Source of the DNA: Beaufortia kweichowensis | Lineage: Eukaryota > Chordata > Actinopteri > Cypriniformes > Gastromyzontidae | Length of the DNA stretch: 64,000 nucleotides | Direction: 5' to 3' | Assembly (NCBI GenBank): GCA_019155185.1 | Contig: CM032797.1 | Coordinates: 5,442,881 to 5,506,880 of the forward strand | Shown here: piece by piece, positions 1 through 11,860 of the stretch | Position numbering within the stretch: the stretch's first letter is position 1 | Layout: every line of letters begins with the position of its first letter | Notes under the pieces: generated by a model | Databases searched by the model: none | The model's input: only the letters and a program-made list of their open reading frames with translations | What the model was told of the DNA's origin: nothing | Program-made: the position numbers and the translations under genes

Positions 1-24
1 CCAGAAAAACACTTCTCCATAGGG

Positions 25-216
25 CAGGGATGGGCAAACTCGGTCCTGGAGGGCCGCTGTCCTGCAAAGTTTAGCTCCAGCTTGCCTCAACACCTGCTTC
101 AAAGTTTCTTGTATGCCTAATTAGACCTTGATTAGCTGGTTCAGGTGTGTTTAATTGGGGTTGGAACTAAACTCTGCAGGACAGCGGCCCTCCAGGACCG
201 AGTTTGCCCATCCCTG
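25..216. mobile_element. Non-autonomous hAT-type MITE
   Basis: A 192-bp palindromic element. Its first 42 bases (25-66), beginning CAGGGATGGGC, recur as a perfect inverted copy at 175-216, and the inverted match continues with mismatches about 15 bases further inward. It is flanked on both sides by the same 8 bases, CCATAGGG (17-24 and 217-224). An 8-bp target-site duplication and CAGGG termini are the signature of the hAT superfamily. There is no coding capacity, so it must have been moved in trans. The perfect repeats suggest a fairly recent insertion. Confidence 0.9.
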
Positions 217-224
217 CCATAGGG

Positions 225-780
225 GGAACCAGGAGACTGACCTACAGCGGCAGACCTGACACCTTTCTGCATGCCAGACAAGATCACAAAAACGCGCTAT
301 ATAATCTGCACTTTGTGAGGGACAGACATTTTCATTGGTGTCCGAAATTATGGTGGTGTAATAACTGATTAACACTCACAGTTACCTGATACCCATCTAT
401 TTATTAAATCCCAGGTCTCGGCATGCCCAAAGCCTTCCGTTGCACTGGTTTCCAAATTCACCCTTTCAAGTGTACTGTACTAGTAAATTAATGTAGAGAC
501 TAGTGAATAAGGGATTAAGGGGCGGTTGCGAACACAGCCCAGGTTTGACTCACACATGCGCAGAGAATTTTGTACACGAGATGTTAATGTAACAAAGTAA
601 TTAGGGCAAATTTGGATTTCATAAAAAAGTGTAGATGCACTTTTTAATATGTGGTAAGTTACTATAGTGCATTTACAATGTACCAGGTGCATTCACTGTA
701 CTCCATAGTCAGAAAACAAACCGTTACAGATAATGGATGATTTATTTGTTGATGTTTCTTGAATAGATCAGTGTGCAGTG
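225..780. other. Region upstream of lectin gene A
   Basis: About 550 bases between the MITE and the first lectin start codon. I see no gene. The last 40 bases before the ATG resemble the matching stretch before lectin gene B (5195-5237), so the duplication that made the two genes probably included some upstream sequence. No TATA box stands out. Confidence 0.5.
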
Positions 781-2275
781 ATGATGAAACATCAGAGAGG
801 AGCTGTGAGAACAGTTATGGACATGAGTTTGTTTGTGCTGCTTCTGCTGTCAGGTTGGTGTCGTTATTTAAATCTGTTTTCACAAGTTCATGTTCACATG
901 TATTTATTTAAACATGTTCATTTTAACAGGGCTTTTGTGGAGTATGTCTGCTTTTCAGCGAAAGTACTTCTACATAAATCAGAATATGACATGGTCAGAA
1001 GCTCAGAGTTACTGCAGAGAGAATTACATTGATCTGGCTACTGTAGACGCTATGGGTGAGGTGAACATGATGATAAAAGCAGTGGATTCTGGTTACAATG
1101 GATCATTGTGGATTGGACTGAAGAGGGCGACACAGAGTCGATGGGGTTGGTCTATAGGAGATGATACTTATGCAGAGTACAATAACTGGGGTCCAGTAGA
1201 ACCTTCTGGTGATGGAGGATGTGTCCAATTTGTCAATGGATTTTTTAATGATTTTTTATGCTCAAAGCTTTTAAACTTTTCCTGTTACAATGGTAAGTTG
1301 TCAAGTGTGCAAATATTTAGTTTAACTAAAAAATAGTGCTGAGACCTGATTTTTGTTTTGCATCTGTCAACAGAAAGCACTGGACACATTGTGATAAAGA
1401 TTTTAAAAACCTGGAGAGATGCTCAGAGTTACTGCAGACAGTATCACACTGACCTGTCTGCCATCCGCAACATTGAGGAGCAGAAACAGATCGATTCTGT
1501 CATTGGAATTAACCAATGGGTCTGGATCGGTTTGCTTTTGGATTCGTGGCAGTGGTCTGATCAGTCGAGCCGCTTCTTTAGAAACTGGGCAGCAGGATTC
1601 CCAGCAGCATCTGGTGACTGTGTTGTCATGTCAACAACTAACTCTGGGAAATGGGCTCATTACAGTTGTGACCAACGGCGTCCATTTATCTGCTATGATG
1701 GTGAGTTTAATCAGTTAACAAAAAATAATAGTTCATGCAAATGATATTCATGTATTTACATGTTTTTTTTTTGTTGTTGATAACTTTTACTCTATATTTC
1801 TCTTTGAATAGTATATAAAAAGCAGATTATCAGATTGAACTTGTCCTGTAATGGAAATTGCAGTTTGAATGATCCTTCACAACAGACTGCCACACTGAAT
1901 GAGGTATGTCTCTGTCTTAAATTCTGTTTCATTTTTATATTCTGGTTCATAAATAGAAACTGCCAAGTATGTGGTTGTACCAGTTTAAGAAAACAAAAAT
2001 ACTTTGAAAATGCCTTGTGTGCCAAACAGCTCTTTAAAATAATAGTTAATATGTCTAATATCAGAAATATATTACTGTTTCAGCATTGGAATGTTTATGA
2101 GATTTTTTTTGTGGGATTGCCCCTTAAAACCTCCAAACCATAATTTAAAGGTGAGAAAGGGGTGCTATAATTTTAATATAGTTATCTGATTTTTATCTTC
2201 CAGATACGTAAAAAGCTACAGAGTGTGGGACTGGGAAACTACATCAGCTTAAACTTGAGGAAAAATGAAGGTTAA
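781..2275 (+). CDS. Secreted C-type lectin with two lectin domains (gene A)
   Basis: Five exons joined in frame: 781-853, 930-1292, 1374-1700, 1812-1903, 2204-2275, giving 308 residues. Exon 1 encodes a signal peptide (MSLFVLLLLSG core, continuing into LLWSMSA). Exons 2 and 3 each encode one C-type lectin domain (about residues 25-145 and 146-254), both flanked by phase-1 introns. Domain 1 has WIGLK, paired cysteines and a closing CYNG. Domain 2 has WVWIGL, WQWSDQ and a closing FICYDG. The Ca2+/sugar motif is poor: EPS in domain 1 and none in domain 2, so classical calcium-dependent mannose binding is doubtful. A short tail follows, with no membrane span. The family is like fish mannose-receptor-like or ladderlectin-type soluble lectins, usually thought to act in innate immunity. 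ATG codons at 781 and 784 are alternatives, and the signal core follows a later in-frame ATG. Confidence 0.85.
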
Positions 2276-2389
2276 GAGGTGTGTTTCATCTGCAGAGCAA
2301 CTGTACTGCAAATTCAAATGTCATAATTGTAACTTATCTTTAAAATACTTTAAGATAAAAGATACTTTAAGATTTCCTTATAGTCACTA

Positions 2390-2478
2390 TTAAATTAAAT
2401 TAAATTAAATTAAATTTAACTATTCAATTTTTACGTCTTTAAAGTAAAACTGTATTTCCTTAAATGAAACTACATTAA

Positions 2479-2511
<33 letters not shown>
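2390..2511. repeat. Simple repeats: (ATTAA)n and (AT)n(AC)n
   Basis: A run of about six ATTAA units at 2390-2416, then an AT dinucleotide tract passing into an AC tract at about 2478-2511. Both lie in the 3' flank of lectin gene A and are probably length-polymorphic. Confidence 0.9.
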
Positions 2512-2772
2512 ATTCTGTCAGTGTGCACATTTCACATTAACTATTCTACATTATATGTTTCACTTTCACTGTAAGTAAAAACTTATTATATATTTACTTA
2601 TTAAAAATTATATAATACTAATAAAACTGTATATTCATTAGGAGTGTATTGTTTTCTCTTTGTGTTGTTTCCAAGTCAGAATGGTTTGAGAACTGCATTC
2701 CAATATGTTTAGACATCATGTTTATAGTTGTTTTGACAATGCAACTGTTGTCTTTTTCTTAATGGAGTACAT

Positions 2773-2778
2773 AATAAA
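2773..2778 (+). terminator. Candidate poly(A) signal of lectin gene A
   Basis: AATAAA about 500 bases after the stop codon. Nearer ATTAAA matches lie only inside the low-complexity ATTAA repeat at 2390-2416. Confidence 0.35.
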
Positions 2779-3161
2779 TCTGATGAAAATTAATTTGACA
2801 GGAATCATATTGTGCATATTCTCCCACTTTCAGGTGATGTACCAAAACAGTAACGTCAGTATTTTTGAATGTATTTGGATAGACAAATTTGTATGGCAGT
2901 ATGCCAAGCAATCCTAGCAAAACCCTGTACGTGGGTAAGAGGGTTTAATTCGTTAAAAGTGAAGACTTTTATTATAGGTAATGAGATTACTAAAACACTG
3001 GTTAGGTTAGCAGGCACGTGCCCTTTTGGCCTCACAACTAAATTATGCCGAGTTACAGACAACTTGGATTTAAGGCATTTCCCACCTCAAAAAGGAAATA
3101 AACGTCTGGAACGGCATTTCAAAATGCAAATGTAAAAACAAATGCAAAGCATTTAAACAGC

Positions 3162-3523
3162 TGTTAGCGTGCAGGCAAGACAGAGACAAAGTTCTGATCA
3201 AAAGTACTTCCTTTACTTTTACCAGAGGTATCCAAAATAGTTACAAACATCCGTTGGCAACATAGACCAGAGAATTAGAATAACACTTGTAAACACGCCA
3301 TGCAACACACCTAAAATAAAAACAACACCTGACAAAGAACAGAACAAACACTGAGTATAAATAGAGTCCTTGATTAGAGGTGACAGGTGCAGGTGATTAC
3401 AAGATGGCGGCGGGTAAGTGCAATGCATTGTGGTACATGGAGTCTTAACAGTCCGGGGATGCAGAGCGGGTGAAGTGCGGGATCGAATGCGATGCTGAAG
3501 GTGTAGCAGTCGGCTCCGTGACA
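3162..3523 (-). mobile_element. Solo LTR of a retrotransposon
   Basis: A 362-bp block beginning TGTTAGC and ending GTGACA, with TG..CA termini, flanked on each side by the same five bases ACAGC (3157-3161 and 3524-3528). A 5-bp duplication with TG/CA ends is the mark of LTR-element integration. Read on the minus strand it starts TGTCACGGAG and holds a TATTTATA promoter-like box near the middle, which suggests minus orientation. No internal retroelement genes lie beside it, so it is a solo LTR left by recombination between two LTRs. Family not determined; Gypsy-like is likely. Confidence 0.8.
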
Positions 3524-3528
3524 ACAGC

Positions 3529-5237
3529 GAGATATGATATTTGACTATACTAAAAAATGAATCAGTAAAAAAAAAATCAGTAATTTTAGTGTATAGTGTC
3601 TAGTTTACACTAAAGTTTTCCTTGTGAACAGATTTTAAGACACTTGTCATGGCACATTGCACAAATAGATACAGAAAAAACTACACATCACAAACTAACC
3701 AAACAAGGATCATACAATACCTGACTGTCAAATCATCTAAACATAAATTTATGCAGAAACATGGAATTTACCATCTGCATGTGGAAAAAACATAATGAAT
3801 TCAGCCATAACTAGTGTTTATTTGATCTGTTTTCTTTCTGTATGTAAGAAATCCATTACAACAACTGAAAAAGCCGAGTAGTAAACTCAAGTTCCATTAG
3901 ACAAAAACATCAAAATGACCCTGAACTTCACTGAATTTAATCTGTGTTTCAGCCTTACATGTATTAAAAAACAAGAGTGTTATGAGGAAATCGTGAATAT
4001 TTATAGTCTTTAAAGTTCAATTCTTTTATCTTTAGAATATAATGATGAGCTGTTACACAATGTGCACAAATACTCATATAAACTCATAAATAAACATACA
4101 CAAGAACGCATATAAACTCAAATAAAAAAACATATTAGGGTTATGTTTTGGATATGGTTGTCTACAATTTATTCAAGTAACAAATGTATTTTTAGGTGTG
4201 AAATTATAATGATGTATATTTCATTGAATATATTTATTTTTTGTTGAGATGTTTTTCCTGTAGAGGTAAAGAATTATATTTTCTAGTGTTTCTGATCATT
4301 TGCGAATTAGAGTATTTCTTTTATATTATTTTCAAGATTATAAAAAACTAAAGACAGGAAGTTTTTGAACTAAATATAGATCACTACCAATTGAAATGTA
4401 TGAGAGGCGCCATTCTGTGCTTTGCATGAAACCGAACACAGCTATTGTTTATGTTATGTATGTGCAGATCAGTAATGTGATCTGAATCTCGAGCATTCAC
4501 AGACACTGCAATATTTTTTACCTGTATAATATTATCACTATGTGATCTTGTGATGCAACAAAAATGTGGACAGTTGTAAGAATTTGCAGTATTTTACAAA
4601 AACTTCCTTCAGTTCATTCATCCTTAATTTCCTTGCATTTGTCTTCATTTCATTGTTAAAGGGAATGAGAAAAGAAAACAATGCACTATCGGAAGTTAAA
4701 GCATTCATTGTTTTGTGTTAAACAAACGCATTGCCAGTAAAAGGTAATTAATTTGCATAAAACATACACTTTTTGCATAATACACAAAGCATTATTCAAA
4801 AGCTTCATGTTCAGTAGAATAGCTTTATGAAAGATGCTTTGTGCAGATTGTCATCAGTTAGTGTTCACAGCTTTTACTTGCAGTTGTCGCACAATGAGAA
4901 AAAAGCAGCTACAGTATATATTAAAACAAAATGTGTCACTTTGATTTTGTGCATTTTTACTTTGTTTTATCATATGTTTAGTGTTTATCATATTGCACTT
5001 CAAATAATTTTATCAGTTTTTTTGCCAAATCGTGCAACTAAGCAATAAAACGTTTCTGACTAACCACAATGTAAATTATACAGTCCAAATTCCCACAATT
5101 GTCCAAATTGTCTGCTCAACATCAGTGTCCTGATGACAATATCTGGGTATATTTACATCTTACATCTATTACGTAAAATGACAATAGGCTATTTGTTTGC
5201 TGATTTTCCTCTTATCAGATCAGATGTGTGTTCAGTG
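3529..5237. other. Spacer between lectin genes A and B
   Basis: AT-rich non-coding DNA. Apart from the LTR just upstream I see no gene, no recognisable transposon and no long repeat. Short open frames here have no protein-like composition. Confidence 0.6.
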
Positions 5238-7673
5238 ATGATGAAACATCAGAGAGGAGCTGTGAGAACAGTTATGGACATGAGTTTGTTTGTGCTGCTT
5301 CTGCTGTCAGGTTGGTGTCGTCATTTAAATCTGTTTTCACAAGTATATGTTCACATGCATTTATTTAAACATGTTCATTTTAACAGGGCTTTTGTGCAGC
5401 GCTTCTGGTTTACAGCGAAGGTACTTCAACATAAAGACCAACCTGACATGGACAGAAGCTCAGATTTTCTGCAGAGAGAGATTCACTGATCTGGCTACTG
5501 TAGACTCTATGGATGAGGTGAACATGATGATAAATACAGTGAATGATGGATACAGTGGATCAGTGTGGATTGGACTGAAGAGGGCGACACAGAGTCGATG
5601 GGGTTGGTCTGATGGAGAAGATAGTCTTGCCCAGTACAGTAGCTGGGACACAAATCAGCCTAATGACCAATTAAATGAACGCTGTGTGGTTGGCACTCAA
5701 AATGGGCTTTGGCATGATATGTCATGTAATCAACTTCTATATTTTATATGCTACAATGGTGAGTTGGTGATCCTTTTAAATTGAAAATTGTGCAATTTGA
5801 AAGAGCTGATAACACATATTTTCCCATCCTAGAAAGTACTGGATATGTCAGGAAAAGCCTAAATAAAAACTGGAGAGATGCTCAGAGTTACTGCAGACAG
5901 TATCACACTGATCTGGCAACCATCAGCAGCCCTGAGGAGAAGAACCAGCAAAGTGCTCTTGTAGGAAGTGATATATGGGTTTGGATCGGTCTGTTCTTGG
6001 ACTCTTGGCAGTGGTCTGACCAGTGGAGCCGCTTCTTTAGAAATTGGGCGGCCGGGTACCCATCAAACAGTGTAGGATCTGGTGACTGTGTTGCCATGTC
6101 AACAACTGACTCTGGGAAATGGGCTCATGACAGCTGTGATCTAAAACACCCTGTCATCTGCCATGGACGTGAGTTCCTCTAACTTTTTTCATATTTAATT
6201 CCTAACTTTATCTCAGAATTAATCTTATTAGAATGTTTTTTTTATGTTATTTGATAGGATTTTTATATCATTCATGATATCTCCACGTCAAGAATGAAGA
6301 TTGAATAGTAAAAATAATGGTTTGTGTGTTCGCTCTCATTCAATGTCTTTACAATGCAGTTTATTTCCTTCTGCCGCAGGGCCCAAACCTCTTTATCATC
6401 ATTATCTCTATGTAAATAAAAGAATGACTTGGACAGAAGCTCAGAGTTACTGCAGAGAGAGATTCACTGATCTGGCTACTGTAGACTCTATAGATGATGT
6501 GAACAGGATGGTAAAAACAGTGAATTCTTGGTACAGTGGATCAGTGTGGATTGGACTGAAGAGAGCAACACAGAGTCGATGGGGTTGGTCAAATGGAGAT
6601 GATACTGTTTCACAGTTTAGTGGCTGGGCCACAGGAAAACCTTCTGGTGATGGACAGTGTGTCTATTTTGCCTATGGATTTTGGTATAATTATCAATGCT
6701 CATCAGAATTCTACTTTGTGTGTTATAATGGTACACAGTCAGTTTTTGTTTCTGTTAATATTTAGTTTAGCTAGAAAAGTGCTGAAATTACATTTTTATT
6801 TTGCATCTCTCAATAGAAGGCATTGGATACATCATGATATCGCTGTTTAAAAACTGGATAGATGCTCTGAGTTACTGCAGACAGTATCACACCGATCTGG
6901 CAACCATCCGCAGCCCTACGGAACAGAAGCAGCTATATAGTGTTGTTGGACATGGCCCGTGGGTCTGGATCGGTCTATTCTTGGACTGTTGGCAGTGGTC
7001 TGACCAATCGAGTCTCTTCAACTTCAGATACTGGACAGCGGGATACACATCCCATACTTTAGGATCGGTGATTGTGTTGCCATGACAACAACTGACTCTG
7101 GGAAATGGATTCAAAACAGCTGTTACCAAAGGTTACCCTTTCTCTGCTACGGAGGTGAGTTTACTCAGGTTAACAGTATATTTATACACAGTATATTGGG
7201 AACAAAATAATTCAGGCAAAAGGTTATCAGATCATACTAGAAATTCATAGTTTTTATTCATAGTTTAATTACAGTAATTAAAATATATAATATAATATAT
7301 ATTAATAAATTAATATTTTTTAATTTGTATTTCGCTAGACGACAAGCTAATTAAAAGCAAGATTGCAAAATTACTTCATTCCTGTGGTCTGCTACGATCT
7401 TCTGCTCAAGAATGCAATTCAAGTGAATCTTTTATCCGGACAGCTATTTTAAATCAGGTATGTTAAAAATCCAAGAACATATTAAAATCACCAAATGAAC
7501 ATAATTTTCTTACTTCTGTGAATGATTGCTTTTAATATATCCTTACAAATATTGCATCATTTGACATTATGAACTTCATTAAGTTTCACCATTCATGCCA
7601 TGACTTTTTAAGATTTGTTTGGTTCTTTTTGGTTTTCCAGATAAGAGAAAAGCTTAATGGGTCTAAACAGTAG
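5238..7673 (+). pseudogene. C-type lectin with four lectin domains, frameshifted (gene B)
   Basis: Seven exons: 5238-5310, 5387-5758, 5833-6168, 6380-6730, 6817-7154, 7339-7457, 7641-7673. Exon 1 is nearly identical to gene A exon 1, so the same signal peptide is encoded. Exons 2 to 5 each encode one lectin domain. Domains 1 and 3 resemble gene A domain 1, and domains 2 and 4 resemble gene A domain 2. Domain 1 keeps a QPN motif and WHD, the best candidate sugar site. All lectin exons in both genes are multiples of three except exon 5 (338 bases). Compared with domain 2, one T is missing near 7069, putting a TGA at 7083-7085. The predicted product stops at about 466 instead of 540 residues, and the stop precedes two further junctions, so its mRNA may be degraded. 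The downstream exons keep an open frame, so the lesion is recent, polymorphic or a sequence error. Confidence 0.8.
7069..7085 (+). other. One-base deletion and resulting stop in lectin gene B
   Basis: Gene B domain 2 reads GGATCTGGTGACTGTGTTGC at about 6078; the same place in domain 4 reads GGATCGGTGATTGTGTTGC, lacking one T. In the shifted frame translation ends at TGA 7083-7085. In the original frame the exon continues openly to its GTGAGT donor at 7155. Confidence 0.85.
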
Positions 7674-7801
7674 CAAGACAATAAGATGGAGAAAGGACGA
7701 AGGTGGAGAGGTGTTTTACCTGAAAAGTACATCCAATTCAAATAATACATATGATCATTTATGTAATTTACATTTATTCATTTAGTATGAATTAATTTAA
7801 T

Positions 7802-7807
7802 AATAAA
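7802..7807 (+). terminator. Candidate poly(A) signal of lectin gene B
   Basis: AATAAA about 130 bases after the final TAG of the lectin B exon chain. Confidence 0.5.
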
Positions 7808-8390
7808 GTAACAGTAGTTAGTAGTAATTAGTAAGTTAAGTAACATATATTTATTTTTCAGTTGTGTTTTCACATGCATAAATAGATTGTTCATTGTTTC
7901 TTTTTCTTCTTCAAAACAATTTTCTTCTAATGTGTTTTTATTAAACCTCATTTAAAGACATTTCAGAAGTGGTTTTGTGTGACTGGAAGCACCTTTATAT
8001 ATATGGCCTCACATTCTGTGTATTGTCATCATTAAATTAAGTGAATTGTAAAAGTTATTTACAAATTTATTTACAAATCTTATAGTAGCTAACTAGTTTG
8101 TATATATTTCTTGCAGACCCAATAGACACTGTAAAAGTTCATAAAAGTCATGTTTTTTTTTTATTGTTCATTAAAGCCATACATTTATTCAGGGCTCCTT
8201 AGAAATTAAACCAATGAAGTGAAGGCAGTATATTTTCAAGATGCAAGATAGTAAGACTGTTGTCTATAGTAATACAACACTGGATAAGCTACAAATACAT
8301 CATGATAATTGTAGTTTAAAAAATCTTATTACAGTTTTCCTCATTTCAGTGAGCAAGCTTGAAACAAGCGTCAGTGTGTTTTGTGTGTCA

Positions 8391-8405
8391 CCAACAGGGG
8401 GCGGT
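8391..8405 (+). promoter_or_regulatory. CTCF-like motif
   Basis: CCAACAGGGGGCGGT matches the vertebrate CTCF core CCASYAGRKGGCRSY at 14 of 15 positions. Prediction from motif alone. Confidence 0.35.
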
Positions 8406-8821
8406 GTTTGTTATTCCTGTTAAAAAACGACTAAACACGTCCGTCCAGCGTGACAAGCATCAATTCCAACCTACAAGTGTGAAAAAGTGGTGAAATCCCT
8501 TTAAAACCTTTCACATTAAAAGACTGTTATTTATGTGGAGAAAAAAGGTTCGTATCAATATATTTGTTCATAAAACCATTATTGTAGATAACGGTCCAGT
8601 TTACATGACAGTAAACGTCATTAAAAGCACCGCTGTGTTTGTTCAATTCTTAAATATGTGAATTATTTGTTTTTAAAGCCTATATATAAACCCCTGTAAA
8701 GTAAACAATATGATGTAGCCTAATCAAGATGACAGTGTTTATATGCCACGCTATTAATATTGTTCTAGCGTGCATTTATTGCCTTCTATTGATTTATAGA
8801 TAAAGTTTTTTCATTATTATA

Positions 8822-8905
8822 GATAAGTAGATACATAGATACTTTAATGATCCCCAGTGGGAGATTGAGGTGCATTAACTGCAATACAAAAACAGTACAC
8901 TAATC
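8822..8905. repeat. Fragment of a widespread teleost repeat
   Basis: The stretch around TTTAATGATCCCCAGTGGGA resembles a sequence common across fish genomes (TTTATTGATCCC... type). Known only from general familiarity; the class is unassigned. Confidence 0.4.
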
Positions 8906-9325
8906 GACTGTAGGCCCGCAATACAATATAAAATATATTACACAATACTTTAACATTGCATGCTAGGCTACGTTAAGACGATCAAAAATAACCCAACTGT
9001 TTTTGTAAAGTGCTGGTGAAAACCGTTTGCACCTCAATGGTATATATTATAACACAATCAATTAATACAATTATATATTATAATATATATTATAATACAA
9101 TTATAATATAATGGTATACAAATATAATATATGGTATAATACAATCATTTTGATAATGTGCAGCCAGAAGAGGGCAATATAAGTATTTAGTTTTGGACAG
9201 GACACTTAGGGCACCTAACATGCTTACATTTACAGAGACTGTTACAAAATATTTGGAGAAATATGTAAGGTGTAACTAAAAAAAGTTTCTTTTTAATTTC
9301 CTTTTAGCTGCAATTTTGTAGTCTG

Positions 9326-9340
9326 TCACTAGAGGGCAGC
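9326..9340 (+). promoter_or_regulatory. CTCF-like motif
   Basis: TCACTAGAGGGCAGC matches the CTCF core at 14 of 15 positions; only the first base differs. Motif evidence only. Confidence 0.4.
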
Positions 9341-10109
9341 ACAATCTAAGTGTCCACTGCAAGTTTTTCACAAGAACCCTATAAAAATGTTAATATTTGT
9401 GTGTGCTGATATTAAGAAAGAAAATACAATATTTTAATTTAATTTTAACACAGTACATAAATACATATACACAGGGCAATGCCTTTATCTCAATCAAACC
9501 AGCTATACATTTTTCCCTTTACACAAGCACATAAATAATACATAAATGCAGAAATAATAATCTCATGATATCAGGGGACATTTAAAAGTTAAAAGTGTTT
9601 TCTGTCATTTTTTACTTGTCTATTAGCTTTTGGGGATCTTTTTTAACGTCTGTTTATAAAGAGAAACAAGCTCTTTTATCTCTTTTCTTCTAAATAGGAA
9701 ATATGCAGAAACAGAAACAAATACTGAATGCTGAATAACTGAATGCTCAGTTATTATTTTTACACTGAAATTAGGTGATAGGTCCCAGTACCTGGTAAAT
9801 AATTGGCATAACGTATTTTGACAGCTGGCATTTAATAACATTATTTAAAACATCTAAAGGCAACATTTAGCTTAAAACAACAGTGCTGCATGCCAAAAGC
9901 TTATGCATGATATAAAAAGATTTTTATGACAAAAAGATTATGCATGTATAGTTATTACATATTAGATAGCCTGTTGTGTTTTGTCTTCATGCATATTCCA
10001 TTTCCTGAATAAACCATCTGTAGGCTTAATGAAAAATATATGTGCTTGTGACGCATTTAACAAATACAGCATTCTGGGAAAAAACCTGGCTACCATCTGC
10101 GTCAGATCA

Positions 10110-10215
10110 CATCTTTTGCTGTGTGGTTTCCAAGGGTTTTCACGGCGTGGGAATTTGAGCCGCACACCTCCTCCGTGATAGCGTAGTAGATAGCATTCTA
10201 CACCAGTGACGTCTG
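10110..10215 (-). mobile_element. Possible decayed tRNA-derived sequence
   Basis: On the minus strand GGTGTAGAATGCTATC followed about 35 bases later by CGGCTCAAATTCCC resembles the A-box and B-box spacing of a tRNA promoter. No acceptor stem closes, so it is not a functional tRNA. A SINE head is possible but unproven. Confidence 0.2.
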
Positions 10216-11800
10216 ATTTCTGTTTGCTTGATACTTTTACTGAGTTACTTTGTTTGTCCAAGTTTGACTTTTAGGCTATTATATACGGTAGATGGGGGCT
10301 AGTTGTCACACTGGGAAGTTGTCACAACTACAAAGTAATTTCACTTGTTTTCTCTGGCATCAGGTAACCAAACCATCATAAAATGCATTTTAGATAATGT
10401 TTAAACATGTCATTTCTGCAGTTTGCATTCATTATTGATTTACTGTTTACAATTTGCTTATGAAGTGTATAATGTTTAATGATAGATTGCTATTCTGAAA
10501 GCATGCTGTGAATGATGGGGCATGTTGTTACAAAAGGTAAACATGTTAAATGAACTGTACATTTTTAACCTATGCAATGATGGTGTGAAAAAGATCTTTA
10601 CTATACAGACTATACAGAAATAAAACTTAAAATAGACTCTCCGAAAAACACAATTATTAAAGTTTTGAGGTTATTGTTGTTGTGATGTATAAGCTTTATT
10701 ATTTGAAATGTCTCATTTATACATTTGTATACCAATAACACTTTTTCATATTGTTATGATACAAAGAACAAGAGACACATTGCAACCAAGCATAGTGCAT
10801 GACAGAGGACAGAGAGAGGCAAAAAGGATCCTGAAAAATACTGAATTTGATTGGATGATTTTCAAATATTAATGCAAGAACTACAAAACCCGTAATGGTT
10901 CATGGTCATATTAAGGATGCTATTTATGTGGGCATGTGTTAGAGGGAAAGCATGATAGTGCATGTGCAGGGGAGGTGAGAATGTGCATTTTTGAAGTGGA
11001 TGAGTAATGATTCATTTTCGCCAGCTCTTCTGATGGGGGCAGTAGAAACATCTCTGTGTTTGGACACAAATTACTTAATATAAACATTAATTTTAGAAGG
11101 GACATTGCTTTCTGCATTAGCTGAGCGCTCTGCGTCATGAAATCATTTGAGCAGGGGCCCGGCGCCCGTGACCCTTGGGAGGGTCTGTGGCAATACAGCA
11201 TCCACCTGGAAAAGAGCATCCGATAGTCATGACAACAAGAATGCTACACAGCTTTCAACTACTCAAGTACCACAATCCTGTAAAAGCAATTTTTTCCTAT
11301 AAAACAGTTTAGTAACACAGCATTTTAGGTCTGGCTAGCAGCGGATGAAAATGGATCTAAATCACTAACTTGAGAAACACCAAGAACTCTTTAGACAGCT
11401 GTCCATTATTACTATTTAGACATATAACATATTTAAAGAGCATATTATAACTTTGTTTTTGACACTTTTTCTTTCTTAGGTACTCGCCAACCGTCCATCA
11501 CACCTACTGATAAGCCATAAACAAACCCACGTCTTCATCCTTAAGGATTTAAGTCGTGATAGCGTCATGGAGAGAGGTGGGGTTTTGTTGTTAAATCTTC
11601 TTTATTTCCCTTATGTCCTTCATTGACACTTTCATCTATGTTATTAGTTTACTGTATCTGAAAGGAATCATTGTAATCCTGTGACATCCTGTAAATACCA
11701 GTAACAAAAACCGCTGCCCCGGTTTAAAAATGCTTCTATGATAATTAAATAAATACTTATATTTAGATACCGCTTACTAAGTAAAACATGCCACTTTCAG

Positions 11801-11860
11801 TGCAAAGGTCATGGGTCAACACCTGCACTAATAAAAATACATGCTCTGAATTCACACTGT
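11801..11860 (+). mobile_element. tRNA-derived SINE fragment
   Basis: GCAAAGGTCATGGGT followed by ATACATGCTCTGAATT resembles the B-box and body of the common cyprinid tRNA-derived SINE, as in the better-preserved copy at 12528. Short and degraded. Confidence 0.4.

Noticed and set aside
3219..3524. Minus-strand frame of 101 codons
   Set aside because: Falls inside the solo LTR and is not a gene.
10110..10215. tRNA gene
   Set aside because: Only A/B-box-like spacing is present; there is no closing acceptor stem and no proper anticodon arm.
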